Below, piece by piece: positions 42,929-53,929 of a stretch of DNA of 64,000 nt; positions within the stretch are counted from its first letter, which is position 1; every line of letters starts with the position of its first letter. This stretch comes from Nemertoderma westbladi. Its lineage: Eukaryota; Xenacoelomorpha; Nemertodermatida; Nemertodermatidae. The position numbers and the translations under genes were made by a program. Below the pieces are notes generated by a model. The model worked only from the letters and a program-made list of their open reading frames with translations. It was not told the origin of the DNA and did not search any database. The stretch is from positions 32,580 through 96,579 of the forward strand of contig JAUCBJ010006567.1 of the NCBI GenBank assembly GCA_032718475.1. Reading direction: 5' to 3'.

Positions 42929-44420
42929 TCATTTCAAAATCGTTCGACACACTGCTCTGGTACTGTGTAGTGTATCACGTACTCTGTTGAATTTTTGTTT
43001 TAGGTAATTGGGACATTTACCATTATACACTTTATGCACATGGTTAAGGCGTAGCTGTTTAACTCTACTATCTAAGTTAAGTAGTCCAGATTCAGAAAAG
43101 TCATCTGGAGTTAGGTGGTGCCTAGGTTTGTAGTGTTTAATAAATCGTACTACTTTATTCTGAGCTACTTGTAATTTACATTTAAGCTGTTTGGTTAAGC
43201 CTTCATACCAAGAGAGCACGCATAGTCCATGTGACACTGTATTAAAGAAGAGCAAAGTAACTTGCCGGAGTCGGTGTTTAAACTGTTTTTATTTCTGTAT
43301 AGAAACTTAAGCCTACATAGAAAATATTTTTCACTGTGCTTTCTCCTGATAAGCAGTTATCCAATGCGGCGCCTAAATATTTAACTTCCTTTTTATTTTC
43401 TATTTCATGTCCATTACTAGTGACTTCAAACTTAGTTACCTTCTTTAAGAACCAAACAAAATACTTTCAGTCTTACCGTAGTGAATGGATAGCATTATCA
43501 ACCAACCACTCATTACAGAAAATACGGAGATTTGGATAGGATCTTTATGAGAGAAAATAACAGCACTGTCGTCGGCATATAAAATGAGTTTAAAATCAAA
43601 TCAATGGGTCGTTTGCACAAAAAGTGGCCAAATTCAATGTTAAAAATGTTTTTCGCAAACCCTATAAAATCATACATACTGTATTTCGAAAGCCCTGTTG
43701 CGTGCTGATTTCAAATTTCATAGTGGATTGCGCCTTCAGAAACGGTCTAAAAAAACTTTAAATGAAGTAAATCCGATTTGTAGAAGAAAAGTTAGAGCGA
43801 AAATAAAGGCGTTACCTAGGGGACATTTTCAACAACGTAAAAAAACTGCTTGGTTAACTTTTGGGCATAACTTCTGTTAGACTTATCGTTTCGCATTCAA
43901 TCGTATATATACGGATAGGATAGCCAATAAAATGATCTTTCGGAAAATACTTACTTTGACACATACACATTTCACACTCAAAAGTTATCTTTAAAAAACG
44001 AACGTTACAACACATGACAAATCTCTAAAAACGAATTTATAGCATTTTTTATCGCTTCAAAAACAAATTTTAAAGAAGTGTACCCGCATAACGACTAGTA
44101 GGCCTACTGGATTGTAGATCACGAAATAAGCTTTTGACCGATATATACAGTAGTTTACTGGAAGTATCTCTTACTAACATTTGGTTATAATTGTTTGTAT
44201 CTCCAAAAACATAGAACGGGACATCGCATAAAATGTCTTTTCATGCATGTAATCCGATAGAAATATATGTAAAATTGCCTAAAACCAATGCCAAAAAATG
44301 GAAAGGTTTATATACTGTAGTTATGGCTTATAAAATGGCGAAATTACAGGGGACGCAATTTGGCCACTTTTTGTGCAAACGACCCCAATATCTTATTTAA
44401 TAATACACAAAATTTTAGAA
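42929..44420 (-). pseudogene. CR1/L2-like LINE reverse-transcriptase remnant, split by a transposon
   Basis: On the minus strand, 43256-42929 encodes a C-terminal RT segment (LQVAQNKVVRFIKHYKPRHH, then SRVKQLRLNHVHKVYNGKCP) typical of CR1/L2/jockey-type LINEs. Upstream pieces in changing frames include EVKYLGAALDN and the catalytic LILYADDSAV (about 43570). The sequence is then interrupted by the 780-bp TIR element (43606-44385). About 35 bp of LINE coding sequence appears on the far side. Dropping one copy of the 4-bp duplication restores a continuous frame across the insertion. Multiple frameshifts show an old, dead copy. It belongs to a different family from the 60-kb LINEs. Confidence 0.7.
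43606..44385. mobile_element. 780-bp TIR element inserted in the LINE remnant
   Basis: The ends are perfect inverted repeats of about 29 bp: GGGTCGTTTGCACAAAAAGT on the left, its complement on the right. CAAT flanks both sides (43602-43605 and 44386-44389), a 4-bp target duplication. The interior has a 60-residue open frame (43698-43880) too short and featureless to be a transposase, so the element is non-autonomous. The superfamily is not assignable from the termini. Confidence 0.85.
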
Positions 44421-44458
44421 TGTGTTATTTATTTCATGAGATGGTGGGCAACAGCGGT

Positions 44459-46210
44459 AAATTTAGTGAATAAATGTAGTGGAAAGTGAATAAATTTAGT
44501 GGAAAGTGATTAAATTTAGTGGAAAGTTAATACATTGAATTAATTTAGTGTAAAGTGATTAAATTTAGTGGAAAGTGAGGAAATTTAGTGGAAAGTGATG
44601 AAATTTAGTGGAAAGTGAATAAATTTAGTAGAAAGCGAATAAATTTAGTGTAAAGGGAATAAATTAGTGGAAAGTTAATACATTTAGTGGAAAGTGAATA
44701 CATTTAGTGGAAAGTGATTAAATTTAGTGGAAAGTTAATACATTGAATTAATTTAGTGTAAAGTGATTAAATTTAGTGGAAAGTGAGGAAATTTAGTGGA
44801 AAGTGATGAAATTTAGTGGAAAGTGAATAAATTTAGTAGAAAGCGAATAAATTTAGTGTAAAGGGAATAAATTAGTGGAAAGTTAATACATTTAGTGGAA
44901 AGTGAATACATTTAGTGGAAAGTGAATACATTTTGTGTAAAGTGAATAAATTTTGTGTCAAGTGAATAAATTTAGTGGAAAGTGAATAAATTTAGTAGAA
45001 AGATAATAAATTGAGTGGAAAGTGAATAAATTTAGTAGAAAGTTAATAAATTTAGTAGAAAGTGAATACATTTAGTGGAAAGTGAATAAATTTAGTGGAA
45101 AGTGAATAAATTTAGTGGAAAGTGAATAAATCTAGTAGAAAGTGAATAAATTTAGTGGATAGTGAATACATTTAGTAGTATAAAGTGAATAAATTTAGTG
45201 GAATGTGAATAAATTTAGTGGAAAGTGAATAAATTTTGTGTAAAGTGAATAAATTTAGTGGAAAGTGAATAAATTTAGTGGAAAGTAAATAAATTTAGAG
45301 GAAAGTGAATAAATTTAGTGGAAAGTGAATAAATTTAGTGGAAAGTGAATAAATTTAGTGGAAAGTGAATAAATTTAGTGGAAAGTGAATAAATTTAGTG
45401 GAAAATGAATAAATTTAGTGCAAAGTGAATAAATTTAGTAGAAAGTGAATACATTTAGTGGAAAGTGAATAAATTTAGTGGAAAGTGAATAAATTTAGTG
45501 GAAAGTGAATAAATCTAGTAGAAAGTGAATAAATTTAGTGGATAGTGAATACATTTAGTAGAAAGTGAATAAATTTAGTGGAATGTGAATAAATTTAGTG
45601 GAAAGTGAATAAATTTTGTGTAAAGTGAATAAATTTAGTGGAAAGTGAATAAATTTAGTGGAAAGTAAATAAATTTAGTGGAAAGTGAATAAATTTAGTG
45701 GAAAGTGAATAAATTTAGTGGAAAGTGAATAAATTTAGTGGAAAATGAATAAATTTAGTGGAAAATTAATAAATTTAGTGGAGAGTGAATAAATTTAGTA
45801 CTGTAGAAAGTGAATAAATTTAGTGGAAAGTGAATAAATTTAGTACTGTAGAAAGTGAATAAATTTAGTGGAAAGTGAATAAATTTAGTACTGTAGAAAG
45901 TGAATAAATTTAGTGGAGAGTGAATAAATTTAGTACTGTAGAAAGTGAATAAATTTAGTGGAAAGTGAATAAATTTAGTACTGTAGAAAGTGAATAAATT
46001 TAGTGGAAAGTGAATAAATTTAGTGGAAAGTGAATAAATTTAGTGGAAAGTGAATAAATTTAGTACTGTAGAAAGTGAATAAATTTAGTGGAAAGTGAAT
46101 AAATTTAGTACTGTAGAAAGTGAATAAATTTAGTGGAGAGTGAATAAATTTAGTAGAAAGTGATGAAATTTTGTGGAAAGTGAATACATTTAGTGGAAAG
46201 TGATGGAATT
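44459..46210. repeat. 20-bp satellite (ATAAATTTAGTGGAAAGTGA)
   Basis: About 85 units of 20 bp, strongly purine-biased on the plus strand. Variants include a 24-bp form with TAGTACTGTAGAAAG (45790-46120) and TTTTGTGTAAAG. Block duplications are visible: a segment with TACATTGAATTAATTTAGTG recurs about 208 bp apart (44528 and 44736), and one with AATCTAGTAGAAAG recurs 383 bp apart (45129 and 45512). Degenerate copies trail to about 46300. Confidence 0.95.
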
Positions 46211-46473
46211 TTAAATGATTTTAGTGATATAATCATTATTTTTAGTGATAGAATAATTATTTATAGCGAAGGAAAAATTTAGTGGACAAATGTTAGTGGG
46301 AAATAATTTTGTTGCCTTCAATAAACACTGCTAACTATATATTTACGTAAGACGACATGCCTCCCGGAAAGATGCCATTAAGAATTGGATAATTGGTTGG
46401 GTGGAAAGAAGACCTTTTACCCTTCCAATTATTTAATACTATACATTTAGTCAACTAGCAATAGCTCAAGCTC

Positions 46474-46720
46474 GGGGGCCTCCCATCCGAAAGTCTTCAA
46501 CTGTCGTCTCTATAGAAGTAACCTTGGTTCTGACCTCACCAATCCGGAAGTCTTCAACTGTCGTCTCTACAGAGGTAACATTGGTTCTGATCTCACAAAT
46601 CCGGAAGTCTTCAACTGTCGTCTCTATAGAGGTAACCTTGGTTCTGACCTCACCAATCCGGAAGTCTTCAACTGTCGTCTGTATAGAGGTAACCTTAGTT
46701 CTGACCTCACCAATCACTGT
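46474..46720. repeat. 57-bp tandem repeat, open on both strands (19-residue period)
   Basis: Just over four units (GTCTTCAACTGTCGTCTCTA then TAGAGGTAACCTTGGTTCTG and ACCTCACCAATCCGGAA). 57 is divisible by 3, so a frame stays open through all units on both strands. The minus reading gives a regular 19-residue repeat (VRTKVTSIETTVEDFRIGE), which looks like a helical or coiled-coil repeat. The plus reading gives LTSPIRKSSTVVSIEVT-type repeats. No flanking exon signals or domains were found, so the coding status is undecided. Confidence 0.7.
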
Positions 46721-48364
46721 CAGCACCATCGACCTGATGTTTATTGAATACCACTACAATCGAACAAACGTCAATACATCAATTCGTAGGCAACCGACCC
46801 CATAAGCGTGTCTGTACATCTATTGTTCTTGCGCGAATACCCGGGACGACATCCAGTCTGTACTCAATGCACGACACGTTCGTGTGGCCTTCGCGCAGCA
46901 CGAGGCTAAGTTATGAGATACTATAATTAAATTTGAGCGATTTTATCACAAAATCGGCATATTTAAGAAATTTAACTGAACCGCCGATAAAGCAAAGAAG
47001 AGGGGAAAGTTCCTCCCCTTCAACCCGCCTTTTAATCTGGCACCCCAACCTAAAGGCGCACAGAGAATTGGTGACAGGCAGATTAACCTACCAAAGATAA
47101 ATTACGATTAGATAAATTAATTAAAAGAGGCGGCAGGGTTGACGCCTTTTTTAAGTCTTGGTACGTAAAGGGTTAAGCAAGCTGGCTTATTAGTCAGGCT
47201 CCTTAAGTGGTGAGGTGGGACTGGTTCCCAGCTAGGTAATAGCCTAATAATAAATAAAATGGGGGAGCTGGAAGTATAGGGTGTGGAGAGACGGGGCATT
47301 TTATAAGTTAATTACATTTAGATCAATTAAAAACACATTTATTAAAGCAAATCACTTGAAATAATTAAAAACTATAATGTAATGGGGAATGGGGATGCCA
47401 GCAGTATAATTTTAATTATAATTATTTAAATCTTATATTAGAAAATTATTAATTTCCATCAAAGGACAGCCAAAAAATGCTGTTTTTTTTTACCGTAATC
47501 AACTTAATTAACTGGTTTTATATTAGGTTCTCGAAGGCCACACGAAAATTCTACTTGGAGAATTTCTAATCTTTTGCCAAACAACATGTGTACCAAGTTT
47601 GGTTAGATTTCATCGAGGTTATTAACGTTTAAAAGTTTGACGCGACAGAGCAACAGAACGACAGACACACTGATTGAGTTAGTGCTAGTGGTACCCGTGT
47701 GCTAAGCTCGCTTACTTTCGTGGCTCGCCCCACACAGCCGTGTGTATTAGGTGATAATCTTTGCCACGCTCTAGAGTGATCCCGGAGATTCCCACACTGA
47801 CAGATCTTGCGATGCTGTAATCACCACCCCTAAGCCCATACCTGTGTAAATAGTATTTTATTCCATCAAATCTTTTATACAGTATTTAATTTAGATTTTA
47901 CTGTTTGCCCCGATTGGCGGCGTATATCGATATAAATACAAAGTTACACAAAATCGCTACTAATCTCAAATTCAAATCTATATCAAATTCAAAACTGATA
48001 TAAAACGTAAATACACTCTGTACAACCTAGAGCGTGACAATGCCCAACTCAACGATAAAGATGTACTGCTACATACTGTAATTATAGGCCCGCGCCTATA
48101 TACGTACTGTACATTACATACATTTTATACAGTACAACGTAATTACAGTACACGAATCAGTAAATTATTATGACCTAATACAGTACCTTACTGTCGTAGG
48201 CCAACTATTGCATTAATTTTGCATTGCGCACACGAGGGTGGGATTTTCACTGCTTTATTTCATTAGTGTTCCAATTTTTAATGCGTTAAAACAAGAATCT
48301 GTTTTAAAACATCTAAAATACCGGAGGTTAAAATTGAAAGCACTAGCTCTGGCACTGTAAGATT
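46721..48364. other. Gene-free DNA
   Basis: No gene, RNA or recognised repeat. Short open frames here have no domain or splice context. Confidence 0.45.
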
Positions 48365-48440
48365 GTGTAGAATTCCATATTGTATAGCTTTGCAGCAATC
48401 GGGATTAACGAGATTCCACGAAAAGATCCGAAGAGTTGAC
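48365..48440 (-). mobile_element. Short fragment of the 60-kb LINE family
   Basis: ATTGTATAGCTTTGCAGCAA followed by TCGGGATTAACGAGATTCCACGAAAAGA matches 61585-61633 of the LINE copy 2 (the 'RGISLISIAAKLYNRIL' part of the RT, minus strand) with scattered changes. Flanking LINE sequence is not recognisable. Confidence 0.75.
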
Positions 48441-48680
48441 AAATTAAAAACGAGCAACAATAATGAACGACGTGAAATAATGAGCAACCGTAGAATCGCA
48501 AGAATATTGAGCATGGTTGTTCATTTGCTAAGCTGTGCCCAACGAAAACAATATCGATTAACGTTTATCCTCATTGATGCCAGTTGTTTCTCATTATTGC
48601 TCGTTTTAGGCCATTATTACTCCCGCGTTGCTTATTGTTATTCCTTAATATGATGTTTTTCAGAAATTGAAAAAATTAGG

Positions 48681-48890
48681 AAGCACGTCACCGGGAGTTG
48701 ACCAGCGCTATAAGCGCTGTTTGGCCTGATAAGTCTCATCAGTAGCGATAACCAGTTCAGCCACTTTCCGATGACACTTGACATCCTATCTAGACCACTT
48801 CTATTAAACAGTGGCGCTACTGTTGTCGCCTGAAAGCGTGGCAGTCCGATACGTGCGTATAACTCTGGTTCAACGCCCGGTGACGTGCTT
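48681..48890. mobile_element. 210-bp MITE-like inverted-repeat element
   Basis: The left end AAGCACGTCACCGGGAGTTG is mirrored by the right end CAACGCCCGGTGACGTGCTT with two differences. The interior has further weak symmetry (CCAGCGCTATAAGCGCTG). No coding capacity and no clear target duplication. Confidence 0.75.
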
Positions 48891-48894
48891 CTTT

Positions 48895-49120
48895 GACTCA
48901 TTGTTCCTCTTTGTTGCTCATTATTGTTGGCTGTTGTTATTCAACATTGCTCGTTGTTGCACATTGTTGCTAATTGCTGCTAATTGTTTGTTGCTTGTTG
49001 TTGGTTTCATTGTTGCTTGTTGCTTATCCTTATCCTTAATCTTGGTCTTTTGTTTCTTTTTTTTACTTCTTTTGATCATTGTTTGTTGCTCGTTGTAGAT
49101 CATTGTTGCTCGTTTTGCTC
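48895..49120. repeat. Degenerate TTGTTGC / CATTGTTGCTCGTTG low-complexity tract
   Basis: Repeated TTGTTG, GCTCGTTG and CTAATTGCTG words give a T/G-rich degenerate simple repeat. Similar words also occur at about 48440-48640 on both strands around the MITE. Confidence 0.7.
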
Positions 49121-49596
49121 AGATCTGTACTGAGCTGTATGGATATTTAACGGCAGTGATTATTTATGTCCATTTATTACGTTTTTACCCTTTTTGTCCG
49201 TTTAATTATGCATTATTTGTTTTCGGGTCCGCATTGTTTTTTTCAATCTCGTTTTTCATCATACTGTCAAAATGATTATTTCTGGACTGCGATAATTACC
49301 GGTAACTTGTGTAGTATTTTTTAACCAGCACCTGCCAACTAACATTTTGACTGTCACTTTATATGTGTGGAATCTCACAAATTGTCACGCTTATATTTAT
49401 AAATTATGGGGATTTCATTCACTTTGAGTGCTATAAAACCATAAAATAGGTTGTGTTTATGTGTCAAAAAAAATTTAATCATGACAAATGGCAGTTTACC
49501 ACAATGAGGCAGTGACGCAAATATATGCGCCATTCCAGTTGGTGCCTTCCAGTAGTGTAGGATCAAATCCCTGTAAAGGCTGCAGAAAATCCACAC
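49121..49596. other. Unique AT-rich spacer
   Basis: Nothing recognised between the low-complexity tract and the 38-bp minisatellite. Confidence 0.4.
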
Positions 49597-50640
49597 TGGG
49601 GGGTGTTTGGGTGTCTTCAGGGTGGTGCGGGTGGAGGCAAGGTTGTTGTCTGCAGGGTGGTGCTGGGTGGAGGCAAGGTTGGTGTGTCTGCAGGGTGGTG
49701 CTGGGTGGAGGCAAGGTGGTGTGTCTGCAGGGTGGTGCTGGGTGGAGGCAAGGTTGGTGTGTCTGCAGGGTGGTGATAGATGGAGGCAAGGTTGGTGTGT
49801 CTGTAGGGTGGTGCTGGGTGGACGCAAGGTTGGTGTTTCTGCAGGGTGGAGGCGAGGTTGTGTGTCTGCAGGGTGGTGCTGGGTGGAGGCAAGGTTGGTG
49901 TGTCTGCAGGGTGGTGCTGGGTGGAGGCAAGGTTGGTGTGTCTGCAGGGTGGTCTGGGTGGAGGCAAGGTTGGTGTGTCTGCAGGGTGGTGCTGGGTGGA
50001 GGCAAGGTTGGTGTGTCTGCAGGGTGGTGATGGGTGGAGGCAAGGTTGGTGTGTCTGTAGGGTGGTGCTGGGTGGACGCAAGGTTGGTGTTTCTGCAGGG
50101 TGGAGGCGAGGTTGTGTGTCTGCAGGGTGGTGCTGGGTGGAGGCAAGGTTGGTGTGTCTGCAGGGTGGTGCTGGGTGGAGGCCAGGTTGGTGTGTCTGCA
50201 GGGTGGTGATGGGTGGAGGCAAGGTGGTGTGTCTGCAGGGTGGTGCTGGGTGGAGGCAAGGTTGGTGTGTCTGCAAGGTGGTGCTGGGTGGAGGCCAGGT
50301 TGGTGTGTCTGCAGGGTGGTGATGGGTGGAGGCAAGGTTGGTGTGTCTGTAGGGTGGTGCTGGGTGGACGCAAGGTTGGTGTTTCGGCAGGGTGGAGGCG
50401 AGGTTGTGTGTCTGCAGGGTGGTGCTGGGTGGAGGCAAGGTTGGTGTGTCTGCCGGGTGAAGGCAAGGTTGGTGTGTCTGCAGGGTGGTGCTAGGTGGAG
50501 GCAATGTTGGTGTGTCTGCAGGGTGGTGTGTGGGTGGAGGAAAGGTTTGTGTGTCTGCAGGGTGGTCCTGGGAGGCAAGGTTGGTGTGTCTGCAGGTGGT
50601 GCTTTGTTGAAGCAAGGTTAGTGTGTCTGTGCAATGCCAG
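49597..50640. repeat. 38-bp G-rich minisatellite
   Basis: About 27 units (GTCTGCAGGGTGGTGCTGGG then TGGAGGCAAGGTTGGTGT). Each has a PstI-type CTGCAG and several GG/GGG runs on the plus strand that could support G-quadruplexes. Higher-order blocks marked by TTTCTGCAGGGTGGAGGCGA recur near 49831, 50087 and 50381. Open frames of 300 or more residues on the minus strand (Pro/His/Thr-rich) and shorter ones on the plus strand exist only because the unit lacks stops. 38 is not divisible by 3, so each frame cycles through all three readings. Confidence 0.96.
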
Positions 50641-50744
50641 AGGTAAAATGGAAACCAGGCTTCTATGTGGGGAGTAAAAAAGTATTGGATAGTTATGGAG
50701 TGTACTCCCTTGGGAGTTAGTGTGGCGACATCCCTGATTTACAT

Positions 50745-51060
50745 GTAACAGCCAAGAGAGAAGAGCCTTTGGGTTGTGCCTGGTGTTTTCTGTTTCACAC
50801 TCACCAAAACTTTATTATAGATTTCATCATATTCTGGCACAATTACAAAGCTATCTAGTTGCCTCCAAATCCTGAATCTCGGTATATTTTCTATATTTTT
50901 TAAGACATTGTGCAGTGGTCATATGACGCATATATGCGTCATGGATGATGTCACAAAATGAATTTGGGATCTGTTCACAAGGTGGCACATGAAATTTTAA
51001 CAAATCACCTACCATTTCCTCTACATCACAGTTTGAATCAATGACGGATATATGCGTCAT
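50745..51060 (-). pseudogene. Possible decayed coding segment, unknown family
   Basis: The minus frame 51060-50851 gives 69 residues (with DLLKFHVPPCEQIPNSFCDI and HMTTAQCLKKYRKYTEIQDL). Just after its stop, a +1 frame continues for about 40 residues (SFVIVPEYDEIYNKVLVSVK) before stopping. Both parts look protein-like, as if one base had been inserted near 50858. No family is recognised and no splice sites were assigned. The first Met and an internal HDAYMRHM segment are encoded by the 20-bp palindromes described separately. Confidence 0.35.
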
Positions 51061-51102
51061 GACACAATCTATTGTCTACCACTTGACGTACCGGTGCGTC
51101 AA
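50923..51102. repeat. Three TGACG-type palindromes
   Basis: ATGACGCATATATGCGTCAT (50923-50942) is a perfect 20-bp palindrome. 51041-51060 is the same with one mismatch. 51083-51102 (TTGACGTACCGGTGCGTCAA) is a related imperfect palindrome. TGACGCA/TGACGT half-sites resemble CREB/ATF-type binding sites. Confidence 0.75.
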
Positions 51103-51903
51103 AGACAGTCAAAGTGTTTATAATTGAGAAATATGATTGATTAATCAATCATTGATATTATGATTTAATAAATTGAGCACGGTTTGTTGTTTAGCTTCTT
51201 CAGCTGTTAGCTAACTGAATAATATATATAGGTGAAGCAAATAAGCTAAAATCGAATTCTGCTCTACCTCAATACAGCAATATCTAATCTTATGCACCAG
51301 CTACAGCAACTGCCGATAGTCTGATTGTCAGCTAGTAGCAACAGCAAGTAGAGTAAGATGTAAGAGTAGGCCTACCAATGTACCGGTCCGATACTACCAG
51401 CTAGCTGCAGATACTGAGCTATTGTATCAAAATTCACAATTGCAACATAACATTCTACCGGCAGACCAGTAACTGTACTCTGTAACCAAGCTGTTGAATG
51501 TTCATAAACTGAAAGCTCAGACTGGCAGACGTGAAGGGATGAGTGCTAAAGATATCGATTATTGCAAATCAAACATAAAGAAGACTACTGGTAGTGCCGC
51601 ACCAAATTGTTTAGGTAAGTTTAGATATGGCTTAGGCAGTTCGGACAGTCTGACAGTACCCACCAGCCTACTGCAGTACCGGTAGGTCCCATTTCCCATT
51701 CAATAAGATTTACAGATCTCGAGAAAAAGGAACATGAAAAAATTTAACTCCGCAATAGGCCTATCTGAATATCGCGAAAAGAGTACGGTAAAATGAGCTT
51801 GTAGTCAAAGACCGTTTATATATAAGGTTCTTTATTTAAGGTTTCTTTTATTTAAGCTGTAATGTAAAGGATTAGGATTCAGGTGAAACGTGGGGAATAT
51901 TCA
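51103..51903. other. Gene-free DNA
   Basis: No supported gene. A 63-residue frame at 51494-51685 lacks domains. ACCGGT and AGGCCT palindromes are frequent. Confidence 0.4.
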
Positions 51904-52136
51904 GTTTGGTGTACCTTCACGACCATTGGTTTTTATACTGTATGAAACTCGCTGGTTAGTAGTGGCGGCCTCAACCCTAATTAAAACTGTCATGTAACCA
52001 TAAGTCATAATCTAATAAATTCCGCTAAAGGGTTAGGGTTAGGGTTAGGCAGTTAGAGTTACATGAGGGGTTTTAATTAGGGTTGAGGCCTGACCAACTA
52101 ACACCACTAACCCTAACCAAAATGATAAACCAAACT
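51904..52136. mobile_element. Hairpin element with internal telomere-like repeats
   Basis: The arms GGCCTCAACCCTAATTAAAA (51967 on) and TTTTAATTAGGGTTGAGGCC (ending 52090) are complementary. Weaker pairing extends to GTTTGGT at 51904 and its complement near 52136. The loop contains AGGGTTAGGGTTAGGGTTAG (52029-52048). MITE-like, non-coding. Confidence 0.75.
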
Positions 52137-52533
52137 ATCTTTACAAGAATATGGTTATGATAGGCATATGACCGTAGTATGATATGACAGTGTACCGGTA
52201 ACTGTCTGACTAATTATAAGTAATAAAAATTGAAGGTACCCGAAACTGCATTGAGCCGAAACGTTTGAGATTTATGTAGAATGTTCGGAATCTACATATA
52301 ATTATTGTCTAGTGGAAGTGGGGATATTATGGTACAGAAAAGAAATAAATTTGAAAAAAACGAGCCAAATTTTGAAAAATTGGCGTCTTATGTACGGAAT
52401 TTTAGGTATAGTCCCTACTTGTTTATAAACGTTGGCTCTCAGTAGAAAATGTTACATTTTTTCTACGTACCCTTCAAACCCAAAGGCGCCACATGGCCTG
52501 ATACCTTTACAAACAAAAAAAAAAGCAAACAGT

Positions 52534-52756
52534 CGGCCGAAGCCGGAGGCGACCCGAAGGCTCCTCTTTCGATAGCTGCTACCCGAGGGTAGGGGTGGGC
52601 GCTACTCCTATCCCAAGATTTGCTCCCAGTTATTTAACTGGTACTCAGTTTATCGACCCCAGTGGATGAAAGGCTGAGTGGACCCTGGCGGGGCTGAACC
52701 TACAACCATTAGATTGCAGGCCCGGCGCTCAACCAACTGAGCTACTTCCCACCCAC
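52534..52756 (-). mobile_element. tRNA-derived SINE
   Basis: On the minus strand from about 52755, GTAGCTCAGTTGGTTGAGCG (A-box) is followed by GGTTGTAGGTTCAGCCCC (B-box), then a body with CACTCAGCCTTTCATCCACT and AGTTAAATAACTGG. The acceptor stem has no 3' partner, so it is a SINE head rather than a functional tRNA. The body resembles tRNA-SINEs common in marine invertebrates. Confidence 0.75.
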
Positions 52757-52821
52757 CTTCCCATCTTTCTTCATCGTCTGGGTATAAACTCAGTGGTATC
52801 AGCTGCAATCAGGGTAATATG

Positions 52822-53102
52822 GGGCCCCAGTAAAAAATCCGCATTCGTAACGCATGGGACGGCGCATATTTCACGCATTGGTAACGCATTCACAAATGTT
52901 ACATAGATGAACCATGCGATACGAATGCGAAAACCGAACCAAATACGCATCCTTTATTCGCATATCGAATCTATTACGAACCTTATTCGAATCCCGCACA
53001 TTCTACGAATGCGTCCGTAATCTTATACGAATGTTTTCCGCACATTATACGAATGCTGCATGTGGCACGAATGCGATACGCAAGGTGATTTTTTACTGGG
53101 GC
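52822..53102. mobile_element. MITE with CCCCAGTAAAAAATC termini and CGAATGCG words
   Basis: The left terminus GCCCCAGTAAAAAATC pairs with the right GATTTTTTACTGGGGC. The 280-bp interior repeats CGAATGCG, ACGCATT and TTCGAAT-type words in both orientations. No transposase. A possible ATG direct duplication flanks it but is weak. Confidence 0.8.
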
Positions 53103-53929
53103 ATGTTAAGTGATTCGCCATATTCGGCAGTACAGTACTGTACTTCAGCGTAACAAATAAACAATAAATATTTTTAATGTAATATACTAACTAATAAGTA
53201 TCATTATTTAATAATATTAATTATAATTTATATCATTAACAACTATTAATATTGATAACTATTAACAAGAAAGATTAGTATAATATTGCAGCAAAGGCTG
53301 TACCCCTATTGTTTTTAATAATTTTTCAAACTAAACTACGAAAGTTGTTTACCTGAAACTATTCATCTTTGCTGGGGCAATCACACAACTTTCATACCCG
53401 CCATCCTTCATCCTATATCGCATTTTTAATATATAATAACATGCCTTGGTGCATTGGCTGTATACCGGTATGCCTGTATACTGCTATGTCATATGATGAT
53501 ACTGATACATAACAGGGCAACGTGAACGTGATACAATATTGGCTATTTACCTAACAGACAGTTAGGTAAATATTATATCTCTTTCTCCTGATTGGTTATA
53601 GGATCAGATGCCGTCAGATCAGATCAGATAAGGACAGACGTTTTATTCTACCCCCATTTATACATTCGCCACGATTTCTTTATATCATATTATATCATTA
53701 AGCAAGGATTAGAAATATGTAACAATGTCTGGATTTCGTTGATTAGGCTAAGAGCTGTGATATGGGAGATTGCAAAAATTCGCAATCTGTGTTCAATGAT
53801 CTACTTTAAGACCTCTCAAAAACACAGTCAGAGGTCTAGAATATAGGTGCCAGCCGCCAGGTATCAATGATGAAGAAAGGATTATGAACAATAATACGAT
53901 AGGAAGTGCCGGAAGGTTTTCATTTTATA
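53103..53929. other. Gene-free AT-rich DNA
   Basis: No supported gene. An 84-residue frame at 53592-53846 has no recognisable features. Confidence 0.4.

Noticed and set aside
43698-43880. 60-residue basic frame in the 780-bp TIR element
   Set aside because: Too short for a transposase and without any recognisable DNA-binding fold.
49375-50621. Long Pro/His/Thr-rich (minus) and Cys/Gly/Val-rich (plus) frames of up to 363 residues
   Set aside because: All frames on both strands are open because the 38-bp unit lacks stops. There is no start context, domain or splice signal.
52660-52756. Functional tRNA gene
   Set aside because: Good A and B boxes, but the 3' acceptor strand is missing and a SINE body follows.
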